64,000 nucleotides of DNA from Verrucomicrobiales bacterium (GCA_016795505.1 JAEUHH010000034.1:1-64000), one strand, 5' to 3'. Numbered from the stretch's first letter, positions 36,487 through 46,800 are shown. Program-made: numbers and translations. The notes: generated from the letters alone by a model not told the origin.

Positions 36487-39400
36487 GTGAAAATGCGATT
36501 TACTCTGACTCTTCCTTCCCGACTGGGGGCGATGCTCGCCGCCGGCTTGGGCCTTGGCTTGGCCGCTCCTGAGGGCCAGGCGCAGCCGGTGCGCTTCAAC
36601 CAGGACATCCGTCCCATCCTCGCCGATGCCTGTTTTCATTGCCACGGGCCGGACCCGGGGACGCGGAAGGCGGGGCTGCGGCTCGATACGGAGGCGGGCT
36701 TTTTCGGCACCGACGGGAAGGACGCCGCCGTGGTGAAGGGCAAGCCGGACGACAGTCCGCTCTTTCAGCGGCTCGTCACGGCCGATCCGGACGAGATCAT
36801 GCCGCCGCCGGATTCGCACAAGGAATTGAAGCCGGAGCAGATCGACCTGATCCGGCGGTGGATCGCCGAAGGCGCGCCGTGGCAGCCGCACTGGAGCTTT
36901 ATCAATCCCGAGGCTCCCGCCCTGCCGGAGGTGAAGAAGGCCGACTGGGAGAAGAATCCCATCGATCGATTCGTGTTGGCGCGGTTGGAGGCGGCGGGTC
37001 TGACGCCGGCTCCCGAGGCGGATCGCCATACTTTGGCGCGCCGGGTGGCACTGGACCTCACCGGCCTGCCGCCGACGCCGGATGAGGTGGAGGCTTTCGT
37101 CAACGACCCGTCCCCGGGCGCCTACGAGGCGATGGTGGACCGCTTTCTGAAATCGACCCGATGGGGCGAGCACCGCGGCCGCTACTGGCTCGACGCGGCG
37201 CGGTATGGCGACACCCACGGGCTGCATTTCGACAACTACCGCGAGATGTGGCTCTACCGGGACTGGGTGATCGACTCGTTCAACCGCAACCTGTCCTTTG
37301 ATCAATCCATCGTCGAGCAACTCGCGGGCGACCTGTTGCCGAATCCGACGGAGAGCCAGCTCATCGCCACGGGTTTCCAGCGCTGCAACATCACCACGAA
37401 CGAGGGCGGCACCATCGACGAGGAGAATCTCGCCAACTACGCCGCGGACCGGGTGCAGACCTTCGGCTGGGTGATGCTGGGCCTGACGGCGAACTGCGCC
37501 CAGTGCCACGACCACAAGTTCGACCCCATCTCGATGAAGGATTACTACAGCCTCGCTGCCTTTTTCCGGAACACGACTCAGGCGCCGAAGGACGGCAATG
37601 TCAAAGACAGTGGTCCCGTCCTCGTCGTGCCGTCGATGGAAGACCGCCCGCGCTGGGACGCTCTGCCCGGCGAGATTGCCGCCGCCTCGAAGCAGCGCAA
37701 CGATCGTCGCGCCGCTGCGAAACCGGATTTCGACAAGTGGGTGTCCCAGGCGACGCCGGCGATCCTCGAGGCCACGATGCCGCGCGAGGGATTGGCCTTT
37801 CAACTGCCGCTGACGGAAGGCAAGGGCGCCGTCGTCGCTGCCACTCTGCCGGGAGCGGCGAAGTTCGCCGCGGCGTCTGAGCTGACATGGGCTCCTGGCG
37901 GGAAATTTGGCCCCGCTCCGGTGGTGAAAGCCGGGGCGACGCTGGACCTCGGTCCGCAGGGGGATTTTGAGAAAAATCAGGCCTTTTCCTACGGCGCGTG
38001 GGTCAAGGCGGCCAAGGCGGAGGGATCGACTGCCATCCTCGCGCGGATGGATGAGAAAGCCGGCTTCCGGGGCTGGGACCTCTGGCAGGAGGGGCGCAAT
38101 GTGGCGGCCCATCTGATCGACGAGTTTCCCGCCAAGGCCATCAAGGTCGCGACGGCGCGTCCGGCGTTGAATCCCGGTCAGTGGCAGCATGTCATGGTCA
38201 CCTACGATGGTCGCGGTCAGGCCGGCGGGGTGAAGATCTTCGTCAACGGCGTCGAGCAGCAGGTGCGGGCGGTGAACAACTCGCTGAAGCCGGACTCCAG
38301 CATCCGCACCACCACGCCCCTGCGGATCGGACAGCGCAGTCACGGACAGGTCTTCGAAGGCGGATCGGTGCAGGATGTACGGATCTATTCCCGCGCCCTT
38401 GCAGCGGCAGAGGTGAAGTCTCTCGCCGAGCATCCGAACCTGAGGGGCTTGCTCGCGGCCGGGGCGAAGCGCAATCCGCAGCAGACGGATACGCTCTTCA
38501 CCCACTATCTCACTTCGTTGGACAAACCCTATCAGGATCTCCAAGCCGCCGTGGGGAAACTGGAGGGCGAGCGCGACGCGATCAAGGCGCGCAGCCCGGT
38601 GACCCACATCCAGGAGGAGAAGAAAGGCAGCCCCGCCATGGCGAACATCCTGATGCGCGGCCAGTATGACAAGGTGGGCGATACGGTGGAGGCCGCCGTC
38701 CCCGCATCCCTGCATCCGCTGCCTGAGGATGCCCCGCGCAACCGTCTGGGCCTGGCCCGCTGGGTGGTCGATCCGGCCAATCCGCTCACCGCGCGTGTCA
38801 CGGTGAATCGTTTCTGGCAGGAGGTCTTCGGCCGCGGGCTCGTGGCCACGGTGGATGACTTTGGGATCATGGGCTCCACGCCCACGCATCCGGAACTGCT
38901 CGACTGGCTCGCGGTGACCTTCCGCGAAAGCGGCTGGGATACGAAGGCTTTCTTCAAAATGATGGTCATGTCGGCCACCTACCGGCAGGCTGCCACCGTG
39001 ACGCCGGAGAAACTCGAGCGCGACCGCGACAACCACCTGCTCAGCCGCGGCCCGCGCTTCCGGATGGATGCGGAGATGATCCGCGACTACATGCTCTCGG
39101 TGAGCGGCTCCCTCTCGCCCCGCATGGGCGGTCCCGGCACGAAGCCCTACCAGCCCGAGAACGTCTGGGAAGTCGTTGGCATGGGTAACGCCCGTTATCA
39201 GCAGGACACGGGTGAGAATCTCTACCGCCGCACCGTTTACAACTACTGGAAGCGCATGGCGCCACCCGCCAGTCTGGAGATTTTCAATGCGCCCAGCCGC
39301 GAAGTGAGCTGCGTGCGCCGGGAACGGACCAATACGCCGCTCCAGGCTCTGGTGACGATGAACGACCCGCAGTTCATCGAGGCGGCCCGGCAACTCGCCC

Positions 39401-39678
39401 AAAAGGCGATGCGAGACAGTGCCGGCGATGCCGCGAAAGCCGTCGACTATCTCGCCCGCCGCGTGCTGGCGCGGCCTCTGCGGCCGGAGGAGAGGGGCAT
39501 CGTGACGGACAGCCACCGGTCTCTGCTCGCCCACTATCAGGCGAGCCCGGATGACACCAAGGCGCTCCTCGAAATCGGCGAGAGCACTGCGGACCCGAAA
39601 CTGGACGCCGCCCAACTCGCCGCCTGGACCATGGTGGGCAACCAGCTCATGAATCTGGATGAGGTGCTGAACAAGTGA
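36487..39678 (+). CDS. PSCyt1-DUF1549-LamG-DUF1553 (PSD1) protein 1
   Basis: A 1063-residue exported protein. A signal peptide ends near EGQAQ. A planctomycete cytochrome-like heme motif CFHCH (C49, C52, H53) sits in the PSCyt1 domain. DUF1549 follows (PIDRFVLARLEAAGL, LTGLPPTPDEVEAF) with a second CAQCHDHKFDPI. A LamG/concanavalin-like insert (about 500-660) contains NPGQWQHVMVTYDG and FVNGVEQQ. DUF1553 (NPLTARVTVNRFWQEVFG, THPELLDWLA, TPLQALVTMNDPQF) forms the C terminus. The family is linked to polymer degradation in PVC bacteria with a DUF1501 partner. The start is GTG 36487; ATG 36493 is also possible. The DUF1501 partner begins 722 bp later, with a toxin-antitoxin module between. Confidence 0.92.
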   Translation: MKMRFTLTLPSRLGAMLAAGLGLGLAAPEGQAQPVRFNQDIRPILADACFHCHGPDPGTRKAGLRLDTEAGFFGTDGKDAAVVKGKPDDSPLFQRLVTADPDEIMPPPDSHKELKPEQIDLIRRWIAEGAPWQPHWSFINPEAPALPEVKKADWEKNPIDRFVLARLEAAGLTPAPEADRHTLARRVALDLTGLPPTPDEVEAFVNDPSPGAYEAMVDRFLKSTRWGEHRGRYWLDAARYGDTHGLHFDNYREMWLYRDWVIDSFNRNLSFDQSIVEQLAGDLLPNPTESQLIATGFQRCNITTNEGGTIDEENLANYAADRVQTFGWVMLGLTANCAQCHDHKFDPISMKDYYSLAAFFRNTTQAPKDGNVKDSGPVLVVPSMEDRPRWDALPGEIAAASKQRNDRRAAAKPDFDKWVSQATPAILEATMPREGLAFQLPLTEGKGAVVAATLPGAAKFAAASELTWAPGGKFGPAPVVKAGATLDLGPQGDFEKNQAFSYGAWVKAAKAEGSTAILARMDEKAGFRGWDLWQEGRNVAAHLIDEFPAKAIKVATARPALNPGQWQHVMVTYDGRGQAGGVKIFVNGVEQQVRAVNNSLKPDSSIRTTTPLRIGQRSHGQVFEGGSVQDVRIYSRALAAAEVKSLAEHPNLRGLLAAGAKRNPQQTDTLFTHYLTSLDKPYQDLQAAVGKLEGERDAIKARSPVTHIQEEKKGSPAMANILMRGQYDKVGDTVEAAVPASLHPLPEDAPRNRLGLARWVVDPANPLTARVTVNRFWQEVFGRGLVATVDDFGIMGSTPTHPELLDWLAVTFRESGWDTKAFFKMMVMSATYRQAATVTPEKLERDRDNHLLSRGPRFRMDAEMIRDYMLSVSGSLSPRMGGPGTKPYQPENVWEVVGMGNARYQQDTGENLYRRTVYNYWKRMAPPASLEIFNAPSREVSCVRRERTNTPLQALVTMNDPQFIEAARQLAQKAMRDSAGDAAKAVDYLARRVLARPLRPEERGIVTDSHRSLLAHYQASPDDTKALLEIGESTADPKLDAAQLAAWTMVGNQLMNLDEVLNK

Positions 39679-39691
39679 TAGACTGATTGGG

Positions 39692-39949
39692 ATGAAAACG
39701 GCACTACTGGAAGACGTAAAGCGGGATTCGACCCAATTGGACGACCTTGTAACTTCCTCTGACAGCACCCATTTGGTGCGTGATGGAAAAGTCGTCGCGG
39801 TGATCACGCCGATTCCGGCTCAACCGATTTCCACCACCATGAAATGGCCGGATTTTGCCTCGCAACGGCGGGCAATTTTCGGCGACGCCATTTGCACGGC
39901 AGGAGTCGTGCAATCACTGATGGATGAAGACCGCCAAGAAGCGACATGA
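39692..39949 (+). CDS. Putative antitoxin of a PIN-toxin module
   Basis: An 85-residue Phd/YefM-like antitoxin: HLVRDGKVVAVITPI matches the hydrophobic strand of prevent-host-death-type antitoxins, and the acidic C terminus (MDEDRQEAT) would wrap the toxin. It starts 13 bp after the PSD1 stop and overlaps the PIN gene by ATGA at 39946-39949. Local GC is lower than in the flanking genes, suggesting acquisition. Confidence 0.75.
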   Translation: MKTALLEDVKRDSTQLDDLVTSSDSTHLVRDGKVVAVITPIPAQPISTTMKWPDFASQRRAIFGDAICTAGVVQSLMDEDRQEAT

Positions 39950-40404
39950 CCTACGCCGACACCGGTTTTCTCGTTTCACTGTATCTGAGCGAAGCCACCT
40001 CGGACGAGGCTTCCGCCATCGTTGAAAGCCTGATCGAACCCATCACCGTGACTTGGTTGACTGAACTGGAGTTTGAGAATGCGCTCCACCGTGCTGTGCT
40101 TCGTTCAATCGTCACTGACAAGGGGGCGGAGACGATCTTGGAGCAATATGCCGAAAACAGATCCGAGGGTGCCTACCTGCGTGCGATCGTGGATGTCGAA
40201 GCCATGGCTGCCGAAGCCTCTCGCCTGGCCAAAGCGCTCACTCCAACGATTGGAACCAGGACTCTCGATTTATTGCATGTCGCGTCAGCTTACTTGTTGA
40301 AATGTGACCGCTTTTTGAGCTTTGACGAGCGCCAGCGACGTGCTGCCTCGCATTGCGGCTTGGCAGTTTTACCAGATCGAAGCATCAACTCATCCGACTC
40401 ATGA
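39946..40404 (+). CDS. PIN-domain toxin (VapC-like ribonuclease)
   Basis: A 152-residue PIN domain with acidic residues at D5 (MTYADTGFLVSLYLSE), a central Glu in WLTELEFENALHRA and a late Asp pair (TRTLDLLHVASAYLL, then DRFLSFDERQR). Such toxins cleave tRNA or rRNA with Mg2+. It overlaps its antitoxin by 4 bp, and its TGA at 40402-40404 overlaps the next DUF1501 start by 4 bp. The toxin is therefore translationally coupled on both sides, within a PSD1/DUF1501 operon. Confidence 0.88.
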   Translation: MTYADTGFLVSLYLSEATSDEASAIVESLIEPITVTWLTELEFENALHRAVLRSIVTDKGAETILEQYAENRSEGAYLRAIVDVEAMAAEASRLAKALTPTIGTRTLDLLHVASAYLLKCDRFLSFDERQRRAASHCGLAVLPDRSINSSDS

Positions 40405-41855
40405 ACTCCCTCCTCAGCGAACTCCACCGTCTCCAGACCCGGCGCCATTTCTTTGCGCGCGGACGGAATCTGCTTGGCTCTGCCGCGCTGGCTTCTCTCG
40501 TCGGCGAGCGGGCCGCTCTGGCCGCTTCCTCGCATCAGGCGGCCGGTTCCCATTTTCCGGCCAAGGCCAAGCGCGTCATCTACCTGCACATGGTTGGTGG
40601 GCCGTCGCAGATGGACTTGTTCGACTACAAGCCGGAGATGCTGAAATGGTACGACAAGGACCTCCCCGACAGCATCCGCCAGGGCCAGCGGCTGACCACC
40701 ATGACCAGCGGCCAGGCGCGGTTTCCCGTCGCCCCGTCGAAGTTCAGCTTCGCCCAGCGCGGCGAGTGCGGCATGTGGATGAATGCCGACCTGCTGCCCC
40801 ATCTGGGCCAGAAAGCCGACGACATCTGCTGGATGCGCTCCCTGCACACCGAGGCGATCAACCACGAGCCGGCCATCACCGCCATGCAGACCGGCAATCA
40901 GGTCACCGGGCGCCCCTGTCTTGGCGCCTGGGCCTCCTACGGGCTCGGTTCGATGAACGAGAACCTGCCCACCTTTGTCGTGCTCGTGGCCACGCCCACC
41001 AACCGCGAGCAGGAGCAGGCCATCTCGGCGCGGCTGTGGTCGAACGGGTATCTGCCGGGCGAACATGCCGGCGTCTCCTTCCGCAGCAAGGGCGATCCCA
41101 TCCTGTTCATCAACAATCCCGCTGGTGTTCCAGATGCGGTGCGGCGGCAGACGATCGACGGCATCAACGCTCTCAACCGAATCAACTACGAAACAGTCGG
41201 CGATCCTGAAACCCACACCCGCATCCAACAGTACGAGATGGCCTTCCGCATGCAGGCCAGCGTGCCCGAACTGACCGACATCGCCTCCGAGCCCGATCAC
41301 ATATTTAAGCTCTATGGTGAAGAGGCGAAAAAGCCCGGCTCCTTCGCCAACTCCGTGCTCATGGCCCGTCGCCTCGCCGAGCGCGGAGTGCGCTTCGTCC
41401 AGATCTACCACAACAACTGGGATCACCACTCGAATGTCGCCGGCCGCATGCCCTCGCAGTGCCGCGACGTGGATCAGCCCTGTGCCGCCCTGATCGAAGA
41501 TCTCAAGCAGCGCGGCATGTTCGACGACACCCTCATCATCTGGGGAGGCGAGTTCGGACGGACCATCTACAGCCAGGGCGGCCTGACCAAGGAAAACTAC
41601 GGCCGCGACCACCATCCGCGCTGCTTCACCATGTGGATGGCCGGCGGTGGAGCCAAAGGCGGTGCGATCTACGGCGAGACCGACGACTTCAGCTACAACA
41701 TCGTCCGCGATCCGCTGCACATCAGTGAATTCCACGCCACCGTCCTGCACCTGCTCGGCTTCCAGCACGAGCGCTTTACCTTCAAGTTCCAGGGACTCGA
41801 CGGCCGCCTCACCGGGGTGGAGCCGGTCAAGCCGGTGCAGGCATTGATGGCCTGA
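40401..41855 (+). CDS. DUF1501 protein 1 (Tat-exported, sulfatase-like fold)
   Basis: A 484-residue protein from the ATG at 40401. The N-terminal twin-arginine segment TRRHFFARGRNLLGSAALAS suggests Tat export. DUF1501 motifs: VIYLHMVGGPSQMDLFDYKP, SLHTEAINHEPAITAMQTGN, ARRLAERGVRFVQIYHNNWD and IWGGEFGRTIYSQ. The fold is alkaline-phosphatase/sulfatase-like but catalytic roles are unproven. It is the normal partner of PSD1 protein 1, here displaced by the PIN module. A 4-bp ATGA overlap couples it to the toxin gene. Confidence 0.92.
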   Translation: MNSLLSELHRLQTRRHFFARGRNLLGSAALASLVGERAALAASSHQAAGSHFPAKAKRVIYLHMVGGPSQMDLFDYKPEMLKWYDKDLPDSIRQGQRLTTMTSGQARFPVAPSKFSFAQRGECGMWMNADLLPHLGQKADDICWMRSLHTEAINHEPAITAMQTGNQVTGRPCLGAWASYGLGSMNENLPTFVVLVATPTNREQEQAISARLWSNGYLPGEHAGVSFRSKGDPILFINNPAGVPDAVRRQTIDGINALNRINYETVGDPETHTRIQQYEMAFRMQASVPELTDIASEPDHIFKLYGEEAKKPGSFANSVLMARRLAERGVRFVQIYHNNWDHHSNVAGRMPSQCRDVDQPCAALIEDLKQRGMFDDTLIIWGGEFGRTIYSQGGLTKENYGRDHHPRCFTMWMAGGGAKGGAIYGETDDFSYNIVRDPLHISEFHATVLHLLGFQHERFTFKFQGLDGRLTGVEPVKPVQALMA

Positions 41856-41922
41856 ACGCGAACGCCCCGGCCTCGCTTCAGGCTCGCAGGAACGGAAAGT
41901 TGAGGTTATCCTTCCAAAAGCG

Positions 41923-42219
41923 TTGGACTTTCAGCTTGCCGTGACCGACCCCATCCATCCTGTTTGGAAGAAATATCCGGGCCTCGCATGGTCGAATCGC
42001 TTCGCCAGCGACTCCATCCGCATTCGCGTGGCATTGTGTCGGCCGCGCTTTGATTTGCTACTGGATCTCGCGCTCGTCTTTGGACTTGATAGGCTGGAGC
42101 GGGAATGGAGAGTCCTTGAAGAGGAGGGATCACCCGAGGTATGCCGGGTGACCCCTCGCGTAGAACGTATTCTCAATCACATCGCAGAGGGATTTCGCCG
42201 TGCTAACGCCAGAAGCTGA
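41923..42219 (+). CDS. Putative partner (antitoxin-like) of the AbiEii-type gene
   Basis: About 98 residues with a compact pattern: AVTDPIHPVWKKYPGLAWSN, RIRVALCRPRFDLLLDLALV, FGLDRLEREWRVLEEE. I infer an antitoxin role because it overlaps the nucleotidyltransferase-toxin-like gene by 20 bp. The start is uncertain: TTG 41923 or GTG 41941. In-frame codons upstream (VEVILPKALDF) look coding, but the frame back to 41848 contains no ATG or GTG, so the original start may be lost or non-canonical. Confidence 0.55.
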   Translation: MDFQLAVTDPIHPVWKKYPGLAWSNRFASDSIRIRVALCRPRFDLLLDLALVFGLDRLEREWRVLEEEGSPEVCRVTPRVERILNHIAEGFRRANARS

Positions 42220-42931
42220 GGTTTTGTGGGAATTTTTGAAGGAGCAACCCGCTCTGAGGGGTTTCGTTCTCGTCGGAGGTTCGGCATTGTCCTTGAGGAT
42301 TGATCATCGGTTGAGTGAGGATCTCGATTTTCTGTATTGTGACATTCATCTGCCAAAAGCCCGCCTCGCGCGATTGGTGGAAATGGCCGCTGAAGCAGGC
42401 TTCGTATTTGAGAGGAATGACGACCCGGCGGCTTGGGATGAATTTGAGATCGCCGGAATGGACCTTCATCTTTCACAGCAGGACTTTTTGGTTAATGGGA
42501 AGGTCAAGGTGACTTTCTTCTGTGCCAGTTCAAGTCTCGCAAAGGTAATTGCCACTGACCCGGAAAGCGCTTGCCGCATCGCCGAGATTTCGGAGCTGTT
42601 TGATTCGAAGGCTCTCGTTTCGGCTTCCCGGTCGAAGACACGGGACTGGTATGACTTGTTTATATTGATGCGTGATCAGGGGTATTCGATCCAGGACTAC
42701 ATTCAGGCCTTTTCGAAGGCTGGCGTTCCGCATAACGCTGATACAGGGCTGGATCGTTTGACTACAGGAATGCCGCGATTGAATGACGAAGGCTATGAAT
42801 CGCTCATCGATTCGGCGCCGACTTTGAATGAGATGACTGACTTTTTCAGGCGTCAACGGGATGCCTACGAGATTGCTCGAGCTGAGCGCGCATGGTCAAT
42901 CAAACGCAGCAACTCGACAGACCTGCCTTGA
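42200..42931 (+). CDS. AbiEii/AbiGii-type nucleotidyltransferase toxin-like protein
   Basis: A 243-residue protein with the minimal nucleotidyltransferase signature VLVGGSALSLRIDHRLSEDL + DF: GGS plus paired Asp, as in AbiEii toxins that modify tRNA ends. A later SKTRDWYDLFIL segment matches the family's K-x-RDxxD-like block. The start is GTG 42200, overlapping the upstream small gene by 20 bp. Lower GC and AT-rich codons set the pair apart from neighbours, consistent with horizontal acquisition. It is the second toxin-type module within 3 kb. Confidence 0.8.
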   Translation: MLTPEAEVLWEFLKEQPALRGFVLVGGSALSLRIDHRLSEDLDFLYCDIHLPKARLARLVEMAAEAGFVFERNDDPAAWDEFEIAGMDLHLSQQDFLVNGKVKVTFFCASSSLAKVIATDPESACRIAEISELFDSKALVSASRSKTRDWYDLFILMRDQGYSIQDYIQAFSKAGVPHNADTGLDRLTTGMPRLNDEGYESLIDSAPTLNEMTDFFRRQRDAYEIARAERAWSIKRSNSTDLP

Positions 42932-43012
42932 GTGGCGGCTCCGATTCTCTCGGTCGTGGCGATCCCTCCTCAGTGCCCCTCCGCGATCCCGCCATTGGGC
43001 GGGACTTGCTCG

Positions 43013-43046
43013 ATTCTATATTCAGATCATAAACTAAATATAGAAT
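43013..43046. promoter_or_regulatory. Perfect 10-bp inverted repeat over the IclR gene start (probable operator)
   Basis: ATTCTATATT (43013-43022) and AATATAGAAT (43037-43046) are perfect reverse complements separated by 14 bp. The right arm runs into the ATG at 43045. A TTGCTC lies just upstream (43007). An AT-rich palindrome here in GC-rich DNA is best explained as an autoregulatory operator. Confidence 0.65.
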
Positions 43047-43833
43047 GACGGTTGCTGCCCCCGATTCCGCCCTGAACGATCAAGCGTTGTCGCCGAGCAC
43101 CGACCGCACTCTGGCGATCCTGGAATTGCTCAGTGACCATCCGGGTGGGCTTTCGGTCGCCGACCTTTCGCGGCGGCTCGGCATCTCGCAAAACTCGGCG
43201 TTCCGCATCACCCACACCCTTCACGAGCGCGGCTATCTGCACCGGCGGGAAAGCGACAAGCGGTTTACCCTGAGTAACCGACTCTTCGATCTGAGCCGGC
43301 CAAAGATCCATGACAAAAGTCTGGTCCTCTGCGCCCATGAGGCCCTCCGCGAGCTGCGCGATGCCACCGGTGAAACGGTGCAACTCATGGTCCGTTCTGG
43401 CACCAAGGGCGTCGTGCTGGAGCAGGTCTCCGGGCGCCATGCCGTCAAGGTGATGGGCGAGGTCGGCTTGCGCGTGCCACTGTATTCCTGCGCGCCCGGC
43501 AAGGCCCTACTGGCTGCGCTGCCAGAGCCTGAACTTGAGGACTGGCTCGCGGTAGTCACCCTGAAGCGTTTCACCGAAACCACCCGGGCCGACCGCGCTG
43601 CCTTGCTCACCGATCTCGCCGGCATCCGCGCCCGCGGCTATGCCACCGACCTCGCCGAGGGCCTGGCCGGCATCCATTGTGTCGCTGCTGCCGTGTTTAA
43701 CGCCTACGCCTATCCCGTCGCCGCCGTGACCGTGATGGCCCCGATTTTCCGCCTCCCGCCGGAGCAATTCGAGCCCCTCGGCCACCAGTGCCGCGAAGCC
43801 GCCGACCGCATCCGGGAGCGATTACTTGCCTGA
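43045..43833 (+). CDS. IclR-family transcriptional regulator
   Basis: A 262-residue regulator with an N-terminal winged HTH (TLAILELLSDHPGGLSVADL, RLGISQNSAFRITHTLHERG) and a C-terminal GAF-like effector domain (ETVQLMVRSGTKGVVLEQVS, VPLYSCAPGKALLAALPEPE, IHCVAAAVFNAYAYPVAAVT). IclR proteins sense small carboxylates or aromatics and often control catabolic operons. The stop is 5 bp before the PSD1 protein 2 ATG, so it is the first gene of a regulator-PSD1-DUF1501 operon. The inverted repeat at 43013 fits autoregulation. Confidence 0.92.
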   Translation: MTVAAPDSALNDQALSPSTDRTLAILELLSDHPGGLSVADLSRRLGISQNSAFRITHTLHERGYLHRRESDKRFTLSNRLFDLSRPKIHDKSLVLCAHEALRELRDATGETVQLMVRSGTKGVVLEQVSGRHAVKVMGEVGLRVPLYSCAPGKALLAALPEPELEDWLAVVTLKRFTETTRADRAALLTDLAGIRARGYATDLAEGLAGIHCVAAAVFNAYAYPVAAVTVMAPIFRLPPEQFEPLGHQCREAADRIRERLLA

Positions 43834-43838
43834 CTGAT

Positions 43839-46800
43839 ATGTTGCGTTTTTCGATCATACCCTGTTTGATCGCCGTTCTGACCCTGTTGGATCGGAATGC
43901 GTCAGCGCAGTTGTCTCCCGATCAGGTCGAGTTTTTCGAGAGCCGCATCCGGCCGATCCTCGCGCAGGAATGCTACGAGTGTCACAACTCCCGAGGACAG
44001 AAAAAGGGCGGGCTCATCCTCGATCACCGGGTCGCCTGGCAGCAGGGCGGCGACTCCGGGCCGCTACTGGTGCCGGGGGATCCGGCCGGCAGTCTCCTGA
44101 TGCAGGCCATCCGCCACGAATTGCCCGACCTGAAGATGCCCAAAGCCGGGGCCAAACTCGACGAGGCCATCATCGCCGATTTTGAGAAATGGATCGCAAT
44201 GGGCGCGCCCGATCCCCGCGATGCCCCGCCGAGCAAGGCGCAGTTGGCAGCCGACACGGACTGGGAAGCCATCCGGAAGCGGCGTCAGGGGTGGTGGAGC
44301 TTCCAGCCCATTACCTCGCCACCGGTGCCGGAGGTGGCGGGCACGGTGCATCCCGTCGACCGCTTCATTCGCGCCCGTTTGGCGACCGAGGGCCTGGAGC
44401 CGTCGCCGTCGGCCGATCCGCGGACGCTGGTCAGGCGCCTCCACTTCGTCCTCACCGGACTGCCGCCATCGGTGAAGGAAGTCGCGGCATTCCTGGCGGA
44501 CTGGGAAGCGGACCGTCGTGCCGCCGTTGCCGGTCGGGTGGAAGCGCTGATGGCCTCGCCGGCTTTCGGCGAGCGCTGGGCGCGGCATTGGATGGACTGG
44601 GTCCGCTACGCCGACACCCACGGCAGCGAGGGCGATCCCGAGATTCCCCATGCCTGGCGCTACCGCGATTACCTGATCCGCGCGCTGAATGCCGATGTGC
44701 CCTATGACCAGTTGGTGCGCGAGCATTTTGCCGGCGATCTGCTGGAGCAACCCCGCATCGACCCGACGCTCGGCCTGAACGAAAGTGCGCTCGGAGTGGG
44801 TCATCTGCGCATGGTCTTCCATGGCTTTTCGCCCACCGATGCGCTCGATGAGCGGGTCCGCTTCACCGACGACCAGATCGGTACCGTGACGAAGGCTTTC
44901 CTCGGACTCTCGGTGTCCTGCGCGCGCTGCCATCATCACAAATTTGATGCCATCAGCCAGGATGATTACTTCGCCCTCTATGGCATTTTTACTGCGCCGC
45001 TGCCGGCCACCATCGCGGTGGATGCACCGGGTGTGCTAGAGAAAAATCGGGCCGAACTCGCCGCCCTCAAGCCCGACATTCGCACTGCGCTGGCGGATTA
45101 CTGGCTGCGATCTCTGCCGGCCGATCCGGCCGTGTGGCGGGAGCGGCTCGACCGGGCCGCGGCGGACCAGAAGCATCCTCTCCATCGTCTCGGCCGGCTG
45201 AGTCATGCGGGTGTGGAGGCCTGGCCGCGGGCCCGCGCGGAGCGCGAGAGCCGGCTGGTGGAGGCGCGGCGCCTCGCCGGGGGCGGAGAGACGGTGCGGC
45301 GCTGGCAGATCACGGATCGCAAGGCGTTCTTAGCCGAGTGGGATCGCTACGGGGAGGAGTTGATTGATGGCGAGCCGGCCGCGGCGGGTGATTTCACCCT
45401 ATCAACGGAAGGCGACGGCGTTGTCGATGCCATCCTGCCGGCAGGTGTCTATTCGCATCGTCTTTCGACCCGGCACCGGGCCGTGCTGGCATCCGCCCCA
45501 TTCGAGCTGGATGGCGAATACGATCTTTATGTCCATGTGGCAGGGGAGGGGAGTTCGGTGCGTTACTCCGTTCAGCACTATCCCCGCAGCGGCACCATCT
45601 ATCCGGTGACGAACCTGAGTGGCGGCGAGTGGCGCTGGCAGCGCTACGATGTGGCTTATTGGAAGGGGGATCGTCTCCACTTGGAGCTTGCCACTGCCGG
45701 AGATGCACCCATTCTGGTCAAGGACGAGCCCCGTTCGTGGTTCGGCGTCCGCGAGGTGCGGCTGGTGAAGAAAGGGGCGCCGGCTCCACCCGACCCCGCC
45801 GATTTCTGGCTGGGGCCGATCGAGGGGGCGGCACCGGAAGCGGTGGTCGCGGGCCTGCGCAGGACGATCGAGTCGTGGAAAGGTGGAGCGTCGGCTTCCT
45901 TCGACGACGAGGCGGCGTGGTTTTTACAGGGAGCGTTGGAAGGCGGCTGGCTGCCCAATCAACTGGACACGCTGCCGGACGGAGTCCGTGCCCTGGTCAC
46001 CCGTTACCGAAAGTTGGAAGCCGCCGTCCCGTTGCCGACCCGGGCGCCAGGGATTTTTGAGCGTTCCGGTCGGGATGAGCCACTGATGGTGCGCGGCAAT
46101 CACAAGGAGCTGGGTGATCCCGTTCCACGGCGCTTTCTGGAAGCCATCGACGACACGCCCTATGCGGCGGGTGGCTCAGGTCGGCTGGAGTTCGCCCGTG
46201 ACCTCGTGGCGGAGGACAACCCCTTCACGGCCCGAGTCATCGTCAATCGCGTGTGGCATCACCTTTTCGGCGAGGGGCTGGTGGCGACTCCGGATAACTT
46301 TGGTCGGCTCGGGGAGCAGCCGTCGCACCCTGAATTGCTCGACTATCTCGCCAGCCGCTTCCGCAGTGAACAAGGCTGGTCGCTCAAAAGCCTGATCCGC
46401 GACCTCGTGCTCACTGAGACCTGGCAGCAGGCGGCCGAACCTGCGCCCGCCGCTGCCGAACGCGATCCGGCGAACCGGCTGCTCTCGCATTACGGCATCC
46501 ACCGGCTGGAGGCGGAAGCCATTCGCGATGCCGTGCTCAGTGTCGCGGGACAGCTCGACGGGCAACGCTATGGCCCCCCGGTCGGTGGGGGGACGCCGCG
46601 GCGATCGGTCTACCTGAGGGTGAAGCGCAACGACCTCGACCCGTTGCTCACTACCTTCGATTTTCCGGTGCCCGCCAGCGCCACGGGCCGGCGGGATGTG
46701 ACCAACGTCCCGGCGCAGTCGCTCACCTTGCTGAACGACCCGTTCATCATCGATCAGGCCGGGCGCTGGACATCCCAACTCGGTGGGCAGGATGATGAAG

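Noticed and set aside
36478-39807. 1109-codon open frame on minus
   Set aside because: Fully antisense to PSD1 protein 1, which has clear heme and domain motifs; the antisense product is His/Arg-rich with none.
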